From assembly GCA_035999765.1 (NCBI GenBank), contig CP108521.1, positions 8,928,001 through 8,992,000 of the forward strand: a stretch of 64,000 nt of DNA, given 5' to 3'. Source of the stretch: Streptomyces sp. NBC_01231. Its GTDB lineage: Bacteria; Actinomycetota; Actinomycetes; Streptomycetales; Streptomycetaceae. Position 1 is the stretch's first letter. Every line of letters starts with the position of its first letter. The position numbers were made by a program, and so were the translations under genes. Positions 1-8,458 of this stretch are shown here, in pieces. Under the pieces are notes generated by a model that did no database searches, was not told where the DNA came from, and was given only the letters and a program-made list of their open reading frames with translations.

Positions 1-436
1 CCATGTCCGCCGCCCGGGCCGTGTCCGGCACGGCCGCCGCGAACTTGGTGATCGGGGTCATCATGTCGACGTGCGGCAGGTCCTGCAGGGACCCCATCTT
101 GTGCTGGGTGAGCGCCCCCTGGCCGCCGATCAGCAGCATCGGGGACTCCGCGCGGAAGGCGTTGGCGACGCCGGTGACGGCGTCGGTCGTACCGGGACCC
201 GCGGTGACGACCGCGCAGCCGGGCTTGCCGGTGAGGCGCGCGTAGCCGTCGGCGGCGTGGGCGGCGACCTGTTCGTGACGGACGTCGACTACTTCTATGC
301 CCTCGTCCACGCAGCCGTCGTAGATGTCGATGATGTGGCCGCCGCACAGGGTGTAGATGCGATCGACCCCCTCTGCCTTCAGGGCTTTGGCAACGAGATG
401 ACCACCGGAAATCAGGTCCTGGGTGTCGTCGGGCAT
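1..436 (-). CDS. ThDP-dependent enzyme, acetolactate synthase/oxalyl-CoA decarboxylase superfamily (N-terminal part)
   Basis: Only the first 145 residues are in the window; the gene runs off the left edge. The protein starts MPDDTQDLISGGHLVAKALK and has the N-terminal ThDP-binding (PYR) fold: a glycine-rich GGHIIDIYDG segment near residue 32, then VRHEQVAAHAADGYAR near residue 52. The Glu of RHEQ is the conserved base that activates the ThDP aminopyrimidine. A GPGTTDAVTGVANAF segment follows. The fold covers acetolactate synthases, oxalyl-CoA decarboxylases and 2-hydroxyacyl-CoA lyases, which cannot be separated from this fragment. The gene diverges from a CoA-ligase-like pair and an aldehyde dehydrogenase, so a CoA-linked 2-hydroxyacid or dicarboxylate role is my inference, preferred over branched-chain amino-acid synthesis. 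A purine-rich AAGGGACAGG lies upstream of the ATG. Confidence 0.8.
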   Translation of the reverse strand, partial: MPDDTQDLISGGHLVAKALKAEGVDRIYTLCGGHIIDIYDGCVDEGIEVVDVRHEQVAAHAADGYARLTGKPGCAVVTAGPGTTDAVTGVANAFRAESPMLLIGGQGALTQHKMGSLQDLPHVDMMTPITKFAAAVPDTARAADM

Positions 437-487
437 GGCGAAGTCCTGTCCCTTCGTAGGGGGTTGGAGCACTCTCGCGGTACATTG

Positions 488-511
488 CATACAGTCGACG
501 GATACTGTATG
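488..511. promoter_or_regulatory. Palindromic operator between the divergent ThDP enzyme and sucC-like genes
   Basis: Perfect 8-bp inverted repeat CATACAGT / ACTGTATG separated by 8 bp, in the 176-bp intergenic region. Its AT-rich arms stand out from the background. Placement between divergent starts suggests one regulator controls both arms. The arm sequence is reminiscent of GntR/FadR-family sites. No regulator gene lies next to it in this window, so its protein is unknown. Confidence 0.55.
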
Positions 512-612
512 AAGCTTGTTATCCCGCATCCGGTGGGTGGTGTCCAGGGGGCGTGCGGCACTTTCAGTCATCGGAGTTCGGCCTCGCGATGACTTTCCAG
601 ACGGGAGCCGAG

Positions 613-1743
613 ATGGACCTGTACGAACATCAGGCAAGGCAACTCTTCGAGGAACACGGCATCCTGGTGCCGCGGGCGGAGGTCACCGACTCGCCCAAGG
701 AGGCGCGCGAGATCGCCCGCGGGCTGGGCGGGCGCGTCGTGGTGAAGGCCCAGGTGAAGACCGGTGGCCGGGGCAAGGCGGGCGGTGTCCGACTCGCCGC
801 CGACCCGGCCGCCGCCGAGCTCACGGCACGTCAGATCCTCGGCATGGACATCAAGGGCCACACGGTCCGCAGCGTCATGCTCGCCCAACCCGTGGACATC
901 GAGGCCGAGTTCTACGTCTCCTACGTCCTTGACCGCGCGGTCGGCCGCTTCCTCGCGATCGCCTCCGCGGAGGGCGGCATGGACATCGAGGAGGTCGCCG
1001 CCGGCCGGCCGGACGCCGTCGCCCGTGTCCACATCGACCCGGCCGAGGGCGTCACCTCGGCGAAGGCCGCAGAGATCGCCCAGGTGGCCGGACTGCCGCC
1101 GCGGACCGTCGACGTCCTCGTGCGGCTGTGGAAGGTACTGGTCCGCGAGGAGGCCGTCCTGGTCGAGGTCAACCCGCTCGTCCGGACCCGGCAGGGACAG
1201 ATCCTCGCCCTCGACGGCAAGGTCACCCTGGACGACAACGCACGCTTCCGGCAGGCGCGTTGGGGCGACGACGGCACGGCTCACGACGACCCGCTGGAGG
1301 CGGCCGCCGGCGCGAAGGGCCTCACCTACGTCAAGCTCGACGGCGAGGTCGGCATCATCGGAAACGGCGGCGGCCTGGTCATGTCGACCCTCGACGTGGT
1401 CGCGGACTGCGGCGCCCGCCCCGCCAACTTCCTCGACATCGGCGGCGGCGCCTCCGCCCGGATCATGGCCGACGGGCTGTCCGTCATCCTCTCGGACCCG
1501 GCCGTGAAGTCCGTCCTCGTCAACGTCTTCGGCGGGATCACCGCCTGCGACGCCGTCGCCGACGGCATCGTCCAGGCACTTCAGAGCGTGCGGTTGACCA
1601 AACCGCTCGTCGTGCGCCTGGACGGCAACAATGCGGTGCGCGGCCGCGCCATCCTCGACGAGCGCGCCCACCCGCTGGTCCAGCAGGTCACCACCATGGA
1701 CGGCGCCGCCCGCCGTGCCGCCCGACTCGCCACCACAGCCTGA
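613..1743 (+). CDS. sucC: Succinyl-CoA ligase beta-subunit-like protein (ADP/GDP-forming acyl-CoA ligase)
   Basis: A protein of 376 residues; SucC proteins are usually about 385-390. I chose ATG 613 because GGGAG lies 5 bp upstream and the product then begins [16 protein letters not shown], the standard SucC start; the frame is open 60 bp further up. The ATP-grasp part shows [18 protein letters not shown] (about 42-59) and a Mg-binding VLVEVNPLV (about 196). The C-terminal ligase domain has [21 protein letters not shown] and VNVFGGIT. It pairs with the alpha subunit 11 bp downstream. The enzyme couples nucleotide triphosphate to CoA thioester formation. Next to a ThDP enzyme and an aldehyde dehydrogenase, and away from other TCA genes, it is probably a specialised paralogue acting on another acid; substrate unknown. 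Confidence 0.85.
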   Translation: MDLYEHQARQLFEEHGILVPRAEVTDSPKEAREIARGLGGRVVVKAQVKTGGRGKAGGVRLAADPAAAELTARQILGMDIKGHTVRSVMLAQPVDIEAEFYVSYVLDRAVGRFLAIASAEGGMDIEEVAAGRPDAVARVHIDPAEGVTSAKAAEIAQVAGLPPRTVDVLVRLWKVLVREEAVLVEVNPLVRTRQGQILALDGKVTLDDNARFRQARWGDDGTAHDDPLEAAAGAKGLTYVKLDGEVGIIGNGGGLVMSTLDVVADCGARPANFLDIGGGASARIMADGLSVILSDPAVKSVLVNVFGGITACDAVADGIVQALQSVRLTKPLVVRLDGNNAVRGRAILDERAHPLVQQVTTMDGAARRAARLATTA

Positions 1744-1754
1744 GGAGACGGGAC

Positions 1755-2687
1755 ATGGCGATCTACCTGACCAAGGAGAGCAAGGTCCTCGTCCAGGGCA
1801 TGACCGGCGGCGAGGGCATGAAGCACACCCGCCGCATGCTCGCGGCCGGCACGAACGTCGTCGGCGGCGTCAACCCGCGCAAGGCGGGGCGCACCGTCGA
1901 CTTCGACGTCCCCCAGTGCCTGAACGGCCTGGGAGGTGCCCCCAGCGCCGTGCCGGTCTTCGGGTCCGTCGCCGACGGCATGCGGGCGACCGGAGCGGAC
2001 GTCACCGTCGTCTTCGTGCCGCCCGCCTTCGCCAAGGCCGCCGTCGTGGAGGCCGCCGACGCGGGCATCGGGCTCGCCGTCGTCATCACCGAGGGCATCC
2101 CGGTCCACGACTCCGTCGCCTTCACGGCGTACGCGAAGCGCAAGGGCACCCGCGTCGTCGGCCCGAACTGCCCGGGTCTGATCACCCCCGGCCAGTCCAA
2201 CGCGGGCATCATCCCCGCCGACATCACCAAGCCGGGCCGTATCGGACTGGTGTCCAAGTCCGGCACGCTCACCTACCAACTCATGTACGAACTCCGCGAC
2301 ATCGGCTTCTCGACGTGCGTGGGCATCGGCGGCGACCCGGTCGTCGGCACCAGCCACATCGACTGCCTCGCCGCCTTCCAGGACGACCCCGACACCGAAC
2401 TGATCGTCCTCATCGGGGAGATCGGCGGCGACGCGGAGGAACGCGCCGCCGCGTACGTCCGCGCACACGTCACCAAGCCCGTGGTCGGCTACATCGCCGG
2501 CTTCACCGCGCCCGAGGGCAAGACCATGGGACACGCGGGCGCGATCGTGTCCGGCTCGTCCGGCACCGCGCGGGCCAAGCAGGAGGCGCTGGAAGCGGCC
2601 GGCGTCCAGGTGGGCGGCACACCTACGGACACGGCCCGACTGGTGCTCGACCGACTGAACACCGAGCGTGACACCACCAGGAGTTGA
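1755..2687 (+). CDS. sucD: Succinyl-CoA ligase alpha-subunit-like protein
   Basis: A protein of 310 residues, somewhat longer than the roughly 290-300 of ordinary SucD. It opens [21 protein letters not shown], the CoA-binding Rossmann start with GMTGGEG. It carries VGPNCPGLI in the middle and the phosphohistidine loop [15 protein letters not shown] near residue 255, whose His relays phosphate to the nucleotide site of the beta subunit. GGAG sits 7 bp before the ATG. It follows the beta subunit after 11 bp and is surely co-transcribed. The full active-site set suggests a functional heteromeric ligase. True succinyl-CoA synthetase cannot be excluded, but the gene context argues for a pathway-specific acid. 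Confidence 0.85.
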   Translation: MAIYLTKESKVLVQGMTGGEGMKHTRRMLAAGTNVVGGVNPRKAGRTVDFDVPQCLNGLGGAPSAVPVFGSVADGMRATGADVTVVFVPPAFAKAAVVEAADAGIGLAVVITEGIPVHDSVAFTAYAKRKGTRVVGPNCPGLITPGQSNAGIIPADITKPGRIGLVSKSGTLTYQLMYELRDIGFSTCVGIGGDPVVGTSHIDCLAAFQDDPDTELIVLIGEIGGDAEERAAAYVRAHVTKPVVGYIAGFTAPEGKTMGHAGAIVSGSSGTARAKQEALEAAGVQVGGTPTDTARLVLDRLNTERDTTRS

Positions 2688-2848
2688 CGTGGGGTGACTG
2701 TCCCGCACCAGCCGACATCACTACCTTCCTCCCTACGATCGTCAGCGCCCGCCCGAGCGCCCCGTCGTCCACGCCCGCCGAGCGACCCGTGCGCACGACG
2801 AGCCATGCACCCCCGCCCCCGACCGTGCACCGTGAGCGGAGCTAAACG

Positions 2849-4429
2849 ATGGCACCCACTCCCGCCCCGAACACCCACGCCGAAGCCCAAGTCCCCACCC
2901 TCACCCTCAAGTCCGGCACCTCCTGGGCCGACGCCTGGCACCGCTGCCTCGCCGTCGCCCCCGAGGCCTTCCGGGACGACCGTGTCCTCAACCTCTGGGG
3001 CTCCGCTTGGCGGGCCGAGGGGCGTACCCTGCCCGCCACCAGTCCGGTCGACGGCAGTCCGATCGCCGGCCCGCCGCGACTGGACGAGGCCACCGCCCGA
3101 CAGGCCGTCCGCGCCTCCCTCGACCAGCACCGCGCCTGGCGCCACATCCCCCTCGACGAGCGCCGCGCCCGCGTCGCCGCCACCCTCGACGCCCTCACCG
3201 AACACCGCGAACTGCTCGCCCTGCTGCTCGTCTGGGAGATCGGAAAACCCTGGCGGCTCGCGCAGGCGGACGTCGACCGGGCCATCGACGGTGTGCGCTG
3301 GTACGTCGACGGCATCGAGCCCATGCTGGCGGGCCGGGTTCCGCTGGACGGCCCGGTGTCCAACATCGCCAGCTGGAACTACCCGATGAGCGTGCTCGTT
3401 CACGCAGTGCTGGTACAGGCATTGGCAGGCAACGCGGTCATCGCCAAGACCCCGACCGACGGCGGTGTCGCCTGTCTGACGCTGGCCTGCGCGCTCGCCG
3501 CCCGCGAGGGGATTCCCGTCACCCTGGTCAGCGGCAGCGGCGGCGAGCTGTCCAAGGCGCTGGTGCGCGCACCGGAGATCGGCTGCGTCTCCTTCGTCGG
3601 CGGCCGCGACACCGGCGCCGCGGTGGCCACGGCCGTCGCCGACCTGGGCAAGCGACACGTACTCGAACAGGAGGGACTCAACACCTGGGGCATCTGGAAC
3701 CACACGGACTGGGACGCGCTCACCGCGGTCGTTCCCAAGCTCTTCGACTACGGCAAGCAACGGTGCACGGCATACCCGCGCTTCGTCGTCCAGCGGCAAC
3801 TGTTCGACGAGTTCCTGGCCGCCTACCTCCCGGCGGTCCGCACCCTGCGCGTCGGTCACCCGCTGGCCGTCGAGCAGCCTGACGACCCGTACCCGGAGCT
3901 GGACTTCGGACCGGTGATCAACGCGGCCAAGGCCAAGGAACTGCACGACCAGGTCGCCGAGGCCGTCGAGCGCGGTGCCGTCCCCCTGCACCGGGGCCGA
4001 CAGCGCGACGCCCGGTTCCTGCCCGGACAGGACACCTCGGCGTACGTCCAGCCGGTCACGCTCCTGAACCCGCCGCCGTCCTCCCCGCTGCACCACGCGG
4101 AACCGTTCGGCCCGGTCGACACCATCGTCCTGGTCGACACGGAGGCGGAGCTGCTGGCCGCGATGAACGCCTCCAACGGCGCGCTGGTCGCCACCCTGTG
4201 TACGGACGACCGGGCGACCTTCGAGCGGCTGGCCCCGCAGATCCGCGCGTTCAAGGTCGGCCACGGCAGACCCCGCTCGCGGGGCGACCGCGACGAACTG
4301 TTCGGCGGGTTCGGCGCGTCCTGGCGCGGCGCGTTCGTCGGCGGCGAGTTGCTGGTGCGTGCCGTGACGCGGGGCCCGGCGGGGGAGCGGCTGCCCGGGA
4401 ACTTCCCGGACTACCACCTCATGCCGTGA
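2849..4429 (+). CDS. Aldehyde dehydrogenase superfamily protein
   Basis: A protein of 526 residues with the NAD(P)-dependent aldehyde dehydrogenase fold. Recognisable parts are NIASWNYPM and KTPTDGG (cofactor side), FVGGRDTGAAVA near residue 252, LEQEGLNTWG containing the general-base Glu near residue 275, and GKQRCTAYPRFVV with the catalytic Cys near residue 310. The flanks are divergent from textbook enzymes: the usual GSTxxG reads GGRDTG and the Cys loop is GKQRCTA. It is therefore a distant subfamily. GCGGAG precedes the ATG. It lies 161 bp after the sucD-like gene on the same strand. A plausible role is oxidising the aldehyde or acyl-CoA product of the neighbouring ThDP enzyme. That is inference. 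Confidence 0.8.
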   Translation: MAPTPAPNTHAEAQVPTLTLKSGTSWADAWHRCLAVAPEAFRDDRVLNLWGSAWRAEGRTLPATSPVDGSPIAGPPRLDEATARQAVRASLDQHRAWRHIPLDERRARVAATLDALTEHRELLALLLVWEIGKPWRLAQADVDRAIDGVRWYVDGIEPMLAGRVPLDGPVSNIASWNYPMSVLVHAVLVQALAGNAVIAKTPTDGGVACLTLACALAAREGIPVTLVSGSGGELSKALVRAPEIGCVSFVGGRDTGAAVATAVADLGKRHVLEQEGLNTWGIWNHTDWDALTAVVPKLFDYGKQRCTAYPRFVVQRQLFDEFLAAYLPAVRTLRVGHPLAVEQPDDPYPELDFGPVINAAKAKELHDQVAEAVERGAVPLHRGRQRDARFLPGQDTSAYVQPVTLLNPPPSSPLHHAEPFGPVDTIVLVDTEAELLAAMNASNGALVATLCTDDRATFERLAPQIRAFKVGHGRPRSRGDRDELFGGFGASWRGAFVGGELLVRAVTRGPAGERLPGNFPDYHLMP

Positions 4430-4436
4430 GAAACCC

Positions 4437-4489
4437 GATCGTCAGCCGTGCCGCATTCCTCTGTCGGTGGGCCGGCATGGCTGACGATC
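4437..4489. terminator. Bidirectional terminator hairpin between convergent genes
   Basis: Seventeen-pair stem, 4437-4453 with 4473-4489: outer GATCGTCAGCC / GGCTGACGATC, one G-U wobble, then TGCCG / CGGCA, and a 19-nt loop. It lies just after the aldehyde dehydrogenase stop and before the stop of the opposite-strand DUF2254 gene, so it can end both transcripts. Confidence 0.75.
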
Positions 4490-4540
4490 AGTGCCGCGGC
4501 ACTGGTGGGATCCCCCGCGACGAACCGCCGAGGCGTCGCG

Positions 4541-5869
4541 TCAACCGATGCCCTGCCGGTCCGGCCGGAGGGCGAAGGCACGGTCCGCGGGCGCCGGAGT
4601 GTGGCGCTCGACGGCCTGCGCGAGCAGCGTCCGATGCCGCAGCAGCGGTGCCCGCCGTTCCTCGGGGGCGAGGAGTGCCAGATCGTCGAGCCCGGCCAGC
4701 AGCCGCCGTGTGACCTGCGGGCTCCCCACGGCGCAGCCCCGGATCTCGGTGAACCCCAGATCCACCAGATCGGTCCAGTCCGGCACCGGCTGCACGAGCC
4801 GCACCTTGCCCCGCCGGTCCCGGTGCAGCGACGCGTCCAGCGGGCGCCGGGACACCGCGGCGAGGAACTGCACGATTCGGTCCAGGGCCTGTACGGCGGT
4901 CGTCGGGTCGTTGACCGCGGGGGAGAGGGCCCGCAGCGCGATGTCGGACAGTTGGCGCAGCCCGAAGCCGAGGTCCTGGTGGAAGGTCCGCTCCACTCCC
5001 ACAGACACCGTGTAGCGCAGGGCGCGCCGGGGCGGCGTCCGACCGCCGTGGACCGCCAGGACGGGCGTCCCCGGGACGACGAAGTCCCCGATCCGGGGGA
5101 TCAGCCGCAGCACGACCTCGTGCTGCCGGGCCGTGCGCACCAGCCGCGCGATGTTCACGTCCCGCAGCACCCCGGCCCGCCCGTCGTGCGCGATCCATCC
5201 GGTCACCGGCCCCAGCGCCCCCTCGTCCGCGGACGTACCCACCGGCATCGTCGCGGCGACCCGGAAGGACTCGCCGACGATCCGATCGATCACGTGACTG
5301 ATCCTCATCAGCCCCAGCGTCGAGTTCACGTACATCACGAACAGCAGCAGGCTCAGCCCCACCATCGCGACGGTGACGCCCGACTGCACCAGCGGGACCG
5401 AGGTGACGCGGCGGGGGTCCTCTTCGCTGCCGTACGCCGTCAGGACGAGCAGCGTCAGCACGAAGGTCGCCAGGAACACGGCGAACGTGGCCTTGGTGAT
5501 CCGGCTCCGTACGAAGATCCGTACCACTCGGGGGCTGAACTGGCCGCTCGCCATCTGCACGGCGACCAGCGAGATGCTGAAGACCACGCCGATGAAGGTC
5601 ATCATCGCCGAGCTCACCGTGGTCACCACGGTTCTCGCGTCGTTCGCGAACTTCAGCAGTTCCTCGATCGTGTCGTACTCGTGCTCGTCCTGAAGGGCTC
5701 TGACGAGTGCGGCGTCGATCTCCGACGCCACCGCCCACACGACGACGACGCACAGCATGGCCGCGGCGGGCGCGAACCAGAACGTGTCCCGCAGATGTTC
5801 CCTGAGCGGCGACAGCGCCCGTGGTCGGCGGCCCGCTGCCGGGCCATGCGTAACCATCCAGTCGCTCAT
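4541..5869 (-). CDS. DUF2254-type integral membrane protein
   Basis: A protein of 442 residues. Four hydrophobic segments fill the N-terminal half: FWFAPAAAMLCVVVVWAVA near 35, VSSAMMTFIGVVFSISLVAV near 85, FAVFLATFVLTLLVLTAYG near 130 and SGVTVAMVGLSLLLFVMYV near 165. A soluble C-terminal half includes AVHGGRTPP and a helical FHQDLGFGLRQLSDIALRALSPAVNDPTTA segment typical of DUF2254. The molecular role of the family is not known to me. It stands alone, convergent with the aldehyde dehydrogenase and divergent from the tRNA gene. Its start at 5869 is followed directly by a hydrophilic, arginine-rich tail, which fits a cytoplasmic N-terminus. Confidence 0.8.
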   Translation of the reverse strand: MSDWMVTHGPAAGRRPRALSPLREHLRDTFWFAPAAAMLCVVVVWAVASEIDAALVRALQDEHEYDTIEELLKFANDARTVVTTVSSAMMTFIGVVFSISLVAVQMASGQFSPRVVRIFVRSRITKATFAVFLATFVLTLLVLTAYGSEEDPRRVTSVPLVQSGVTVAMVGLSLLLFVMYVNSTLGLMRISHVIDRIVGESFRVAATMPVGTSADEGALGPVTGWIAHDGRAGVLRDVNIARLVRTARQHEVVLRLIPRIGDFVVPGTPVLAVHGGRTPPRRALRYTVSVGVERTFHQDLGFGLRQLSDIALRALSPAVNDPTTAVQALDRIVQFLAAVSRRPLDASLHRDRRGKVRLVQPVPDWTDLVDLGFTEIRGCAVGSPQVTRRLLAGLDDLALLAPEERRAPLLRHRTLLAQAVERHTPAPADRAFALRPDRQGIG

Positions 5870-5933
5870 GGTGAGACCTTAGGGTCACCGCCGCCGCCCG
5901 TCCGGGAGCGCCGCTCGCGCGACGGAAACGCAG

Positions 5934-5963
5934 GTGAAAGGCACTCCGAAAGCTTGGTATTGT
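5934..5963 (+). promoter_or_regulatory. Probable housekeeping-type promoter of tRNA-Leu
   Basis: GTGAAA (5934-5939) resembles a -35 element and TATTGT (5958-5963) a -10 element, with an 18-bp spacer. This is the only AT-rich stretch upstream of the tRNA and would start transcription near 5970. Confidence 0.5.
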
Positions 5964-6011
5964 TGTCCATGTCGCCGCGGGGGACACCCCCGTCCAGGCG
6001 ACGGACACCTT

Positions 6012-6096
6012 GTCCGGGTGGCGGAATGGCAGACGCGCTAGCTTGAGGTGCTAGTGCCCTTTATCGGGCGTGGGGGTTCAAGTCCCCCCTCGGACA
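6012..6096 (+). tRNA. tRNA-Leu (anticodon GAG)
   Basis: An 85-nt class II tRNA. The acceptor stem GTCCGGG pairs with CTCGGAC (one G-U), the anticodon stem CTAGC/GCTAG holds the loop TTGAGGT, a long variable arm (TGCCC...GGGCG) marks a leucine or serine tRNA, and the T arm is GGGGG-TTCAAGT-CCCCC. GAG reads CUC and CUU leucine codons. The discriminator base is A, as tRNA-Leu needs, and CCA is not encoded. No truncated copy of its 3' end was noticed elsewhere in the window. Confidence 0.96.
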
Positions 6097-6128
6097 CAAG
6101 TACAAGTAACAGTCACTGACGTTATGCA

Positions 6129-6164
6129 GACGAGGACCCCGGCCTTACGGTCGGGGTCCTCGTC
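6129..6164 (+). terminator. Terminator after tRNA-Leu
   Basis: Stem of 16 pairs (6129-6144 with 6149-6164; 13 perfect outer pairs beginning GACGAGGACCCCG, one G-U) closed by the tetraloop TTAC, 33 bp after the tRNA. Such GC-rich hairpins with little T-run are usual for Streptomyces terminators. Confidence 0.85.
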
Positions 6165-6264
6165 GCATGGTCGCGCTGATCAATGGTCATTCTTCGATTT
6201 TCACAAACGGCACTCGTCACGCCACCGCTAATTCGGTTGACCGGAGCGGCGCGGTGCGGGCTGA

Positions 6265-7386
6265 ATGCCGGACATGGCCGACATCGAGGGCGCGTACGAC
6301 GATCTGTTCACGGCAGTGCCGAACGCGCTGTCCGACCTGCTGGACGCCGGAGACGTGGGGGGTTCGGTCGCCGTCTTCGTGGACGGCGAGCCGGTGGTGG
6401 ACGTGTGGGGCGGGTTCACGGACGCGGACCGTACGGTCCCCTGGCAGCGGGACACGATCGTCAACGTCTATTCCGTGACCAAGACGATGACGGCCCTGTG
6501 CGCCCTGATCCTGATCGACCGCGGCGAACTCGACCCGGATGCGCCGGTCGCACGGTACTGGCCGGAGTTCGCCGCGGCGGGCAAGGACAAGGTGCTGGTG
6601 AGGCATGTGCTCTCGCACACCGCGGGCCTGCCCGAACTGGACGGACCGCTGATCGCGGCGGACCTCTACGACTGGACGTCCGTCACGGCACGCCTCGCCG
6701 CCCAGACACTCCGGTGGGAGCCCGGCACGGCGGCCGGATACCACTCGATCACCCAGGGATTCCTGGTCGGCGAGGTCGTCCGCCGCATCACCGGCAGGGG
6801 AGTCGGGGAGTTCCTCGCCGACGAGGTCACCGGGCCGTTGGGTGCCGACTTCCACATCGGGCTGACCGCCGAGCACGACCATCGGGTCGCCCTCACGGTC
6901 CCGCCGCCGTCGCGGGACGAGGACTACACCGCGAGCGCGCCGGGCGGCGGGCCGGCTCCCGAGGCAGGACAGGGGCTCCGGGTCCGTGACGGCAACAGCG
7001 TGGCCTGGCGCCGGGCGGAGATCCCCGCGGCGAGCGGCTTCGGCAACGCCCGCTCCGTCGCGCTCGTGCAGTCGGTGATGGCGTGCGGGGGAACCCTGCG
7101 TGGTGTTTCGCTGCTGTCGGCGTCGGGCTGCGAACGGGCGTGGCAGGAACAGTTCTCGGGGGAGGATCGCTCTCTGGGCATGCCGGTGCGCTGGGGTCTG
7201 GGGTACGGCCTGTTCGGCACCACCTACGGCTGGGGTGGCTGGGGCGGCTCGCTCGTCATGATCGAACCCGAGGCCAGGATGGCGGTGGCGTACGTGACGA
7301 ACCAGATGCGCGAACCGGAGAGCGACACACGGGGGCTGGACATGCTGATGGCCGCCTATGACGGACTCCAGGGCCTGCGCGCCTGA
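6265..7386 (+). CDS. Serine hydrolase of the class C beta-lactamase / EstB family
   Basis: A protein of 373 residues without a signal peptide, so probably cytoplasmic. The nucleophile motif is S70-V-T-K73 in YSVTKTM; the second motif is GYHSITQGFLVGEVVRRI, where the Tyr takes the place of the YxN tyrosine, as in family VIII carboxylesterases. The C-terminal GWGGSLVMIEPEARMAVAYVTNQM matches the end of this fold. These enzymes hydrolyse esters or small amides and rarely confer beta-lactam resistance; the substrate here is unknown. A second possible ATG lies 9 bp further on. It stands alone after the tRNA terminator, with the next gene starting 68 bp downstream. Confidence 0.85.
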   Translation: MPDMADIEGAYDDLFTAVPNALSDLLDAGDVGGSVAVFVDGEPVVDVWGGFTDADRTVPWQRDTIVNVYSVTKTMTALCALILIDRGELDPDAPVARYWPEFAAAGKDKVLVRHVLSHTAGLPELDGPLIAADLYDWTSVTARLAAQTLRWEPGTAAGYHSITQGFLVGEVVRRITGRGVGEFLADEVTGPLGADFHIGLTAEHDHRVALTVPPPSRDEDYTASAPGGGPAPEAGQGLRVRDGNSVAWRRAEIPAASGFGNARSVALVQSVMACGGTLRGVSLLSASGCERAWQEQFSGEDRSLGMPVRWGLGYGLFGTTYGWGGWGGSLVMIEPEARMAVAYVTNQMREPESDTRGLDMLMAAYDGLQGLRA

Positions 7387-7454
7387 CGTGTGTTTTCCAG
7401 TCCACGACACCCTTCGCGATCGGACGATCGGTGACGATCAGTAGGCTCGTGGGT

Positions 7455-8063
7455 GTGGACGACATCCGGGTGGTGCTGATCGGCGGGACGTCGAACGTCG
7501 GCAAGTCGACCGTCGCCCAGGCGGTGGCGGGACGGCTCGGGTTCGCGTACAGGTCCACGGACCTGCTGGCCCGGCATCCCGGCCGCCCCTGGCGGACGCC
7601 GGAGCGGGAGGTGCCGCCGCACGTGGCCGAGCACTACCGGTCCCTCGACGTCGATGAACTGATCGTGTCGGTCCTCGATCATTACGAGCGGCTGTGGCCC
7701 CGCATCGAGGACCTGATCACGCTCCACGCGGCCGGAACGGGTTCAGGAACGGGCCTGGTTCTGGAGGGTTCGGCGCTGTGGCCCTCCCGTGTCGCCGAGG
7801 TGACGGTCCCACGGGCGGCAGCCGTCTGGCTCACCGCCGACTCCGCCGTCGTACGCGAGCGGGTGCACAGGTCCGGCCACTACGCGACCGCGACGGCGGA
7901 GGAACGGCATCTGATGGACAAGTTCCTTGCCCGCACGGAGCGTTACCAGACCCTCATGACCCAGTCCGTGGACCGCCTGGGCCTGCACCGCGTCGACGCG
8001 GGCCTCGGACGGTCGGTCGCGGAGCTGACGGACGCGGTGCTGGCGGCCGTAGGGGGCGGTTGA
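7455..8063 (+). CDS. Small P-loop NTPase, kinase-like
   Basis: A protein of 202 residues from GTG 7455, chosen because TAGG lies 9 bp upstream and the Walker A motif GGTSNVGKST then begins at residue 10. The frame is open from GTG 7431. The sequence has the shape of a nucleoside or metabolite kinase: Walker A, a substrate-type STDLLARHP segment, a LVLEGSALWPS strand-loop like Walker B, and a basic lid region VRERVHRSGHYATATAEERHLMDKF. The fold resembles small AAA/cytidylate-kinase-like proteins. I do not recognise a specific family member and assign no substrate. It is followed by about 400 bp without a large gene. Confidence 0.6.
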   Translation: MDDIRVVLIGGTSNVGKSTVAQAVAGRLGFAYRSTDLLARHPGRPWRTPEREVPPHVAEHYRSLDVDELIVSVLDHYERLWPRIEDLITLHAAGTGSGTGLVLEGSALWPSRVAEVTVPRAAAVWLTADSAVVRERVHRSGHYATATAEERHLMDKFLARTERYQTLMTQSVDRLGLHRVDAGLGRSVAELTDAVLAAVGGG

Positions 8064-8210
8064 CGCCAGGAATGCGGGGGAGGCCGGAGCGCGGAGAAAA
8101 TACCGTGCTCCATCCCTCCCCGGTTCCCTACACTCGTCACGGATCACGCACCGCCCACCACATCGGGCCCGCGTGCGCAGACGAGGCAGACCAGCGAGGG
8201 GAGACCGGCC

Positions 8211-8327
8211 GTGTGCTACCGCACCGCTGTTGTCGTTCCCCTCTCCCTCCACGAGGTGATCCTCGTGTCTTCGTTCGTCCGGTGCCCGCTGCGCGGCCGG
8301 TACCGGATGCCCGTGACGACCATCTGA
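8211..8327 (+). CDS. Possible 38-residue leader peptide upstream of the EF-G paralogue
   Basis: GTG start preceded by GAGGGGAGACCGGCC, a strong Shine-Dalgarno, then 38 codons starting MCYRTAVVVPLSLHEVILV and ending at TGA 8325-8327. It is hydrophobic in the first half and basic in the second (FVRCPLRGRYRMP). No homology is recognised. It stops 41 bp before a large hairpin and 132 bp before the EF-G gene, so it is more plausibly a regulatory uORF than an independent protein. Confidence 0.4.
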   Translation: MCYRTAVVVPLSLHEVILVSSFVRCPLRGRYRMPVTTI

Positions 8328-8367
8328 CCGACACCATCAACGCCTGTGAAAGCAGCTTGTGTTGACG

Positions 8368-8403
8368 GTCTGTGACGGCACGCCTCGACGTGCCGTCACA
8401 GAC
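8368..8403 (+). terminator. Leader hairpin, possible attenuator
   Basis: Perfect 15-bp inverted repeat GTCTGTGACGGCACG / CGTGCCGTCACAGAC with loop CCTCGA. It stands between a short ORF and the EF-G paralogue, 55 bp before the latter's start codon, on the path of any transcript entering the gene. It could be the terminator of an upstream transcript or a conditional attenuator; the short ORF in front favours the second reading. Confidence 0.5.
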
Positions 8404-8458
8404 ACGCCGTACGGGAATCGCGCCGCCCTGTCACATCTCGTCCGAAAGGCCCCGGGCC

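Larger units (their letters stand above)
8064..8458 (+). promoter_or_regulatory. Leader region of the EF-G paralogue
   Basis: This 395-bp stretch has no large gene. It holds a 38-codon ORF with a strong ribosome site (8211-8327), then a perfect 15-bp inverted repeat (8368-8403), then the EF-G start. That order is the classic layout of a translation-sensing attenuator, which would suit a ribosome-associated GTPase. This is inference from layout; I see no obvious anti-terminator pairing by eye. Confidence 0.4.

Noticed and set aside
613..2687. Housekeeping succinyl-CoA synthetase of the TCA cycle
   Set aside because: No other TCA genes are near, and the neighbours are a ThDP enzyme and an unusual aldehyde dehydrogenase. 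It remains possible, so the finding states how to refute the specialised role.
6265..7386. Beta-lactam resistance gene
   Set aside because: The protein lacks an export signal and has the GYHSI-type second motif of esterases. Class C resistance enzymes are periplasmic and have YxN and KTG.
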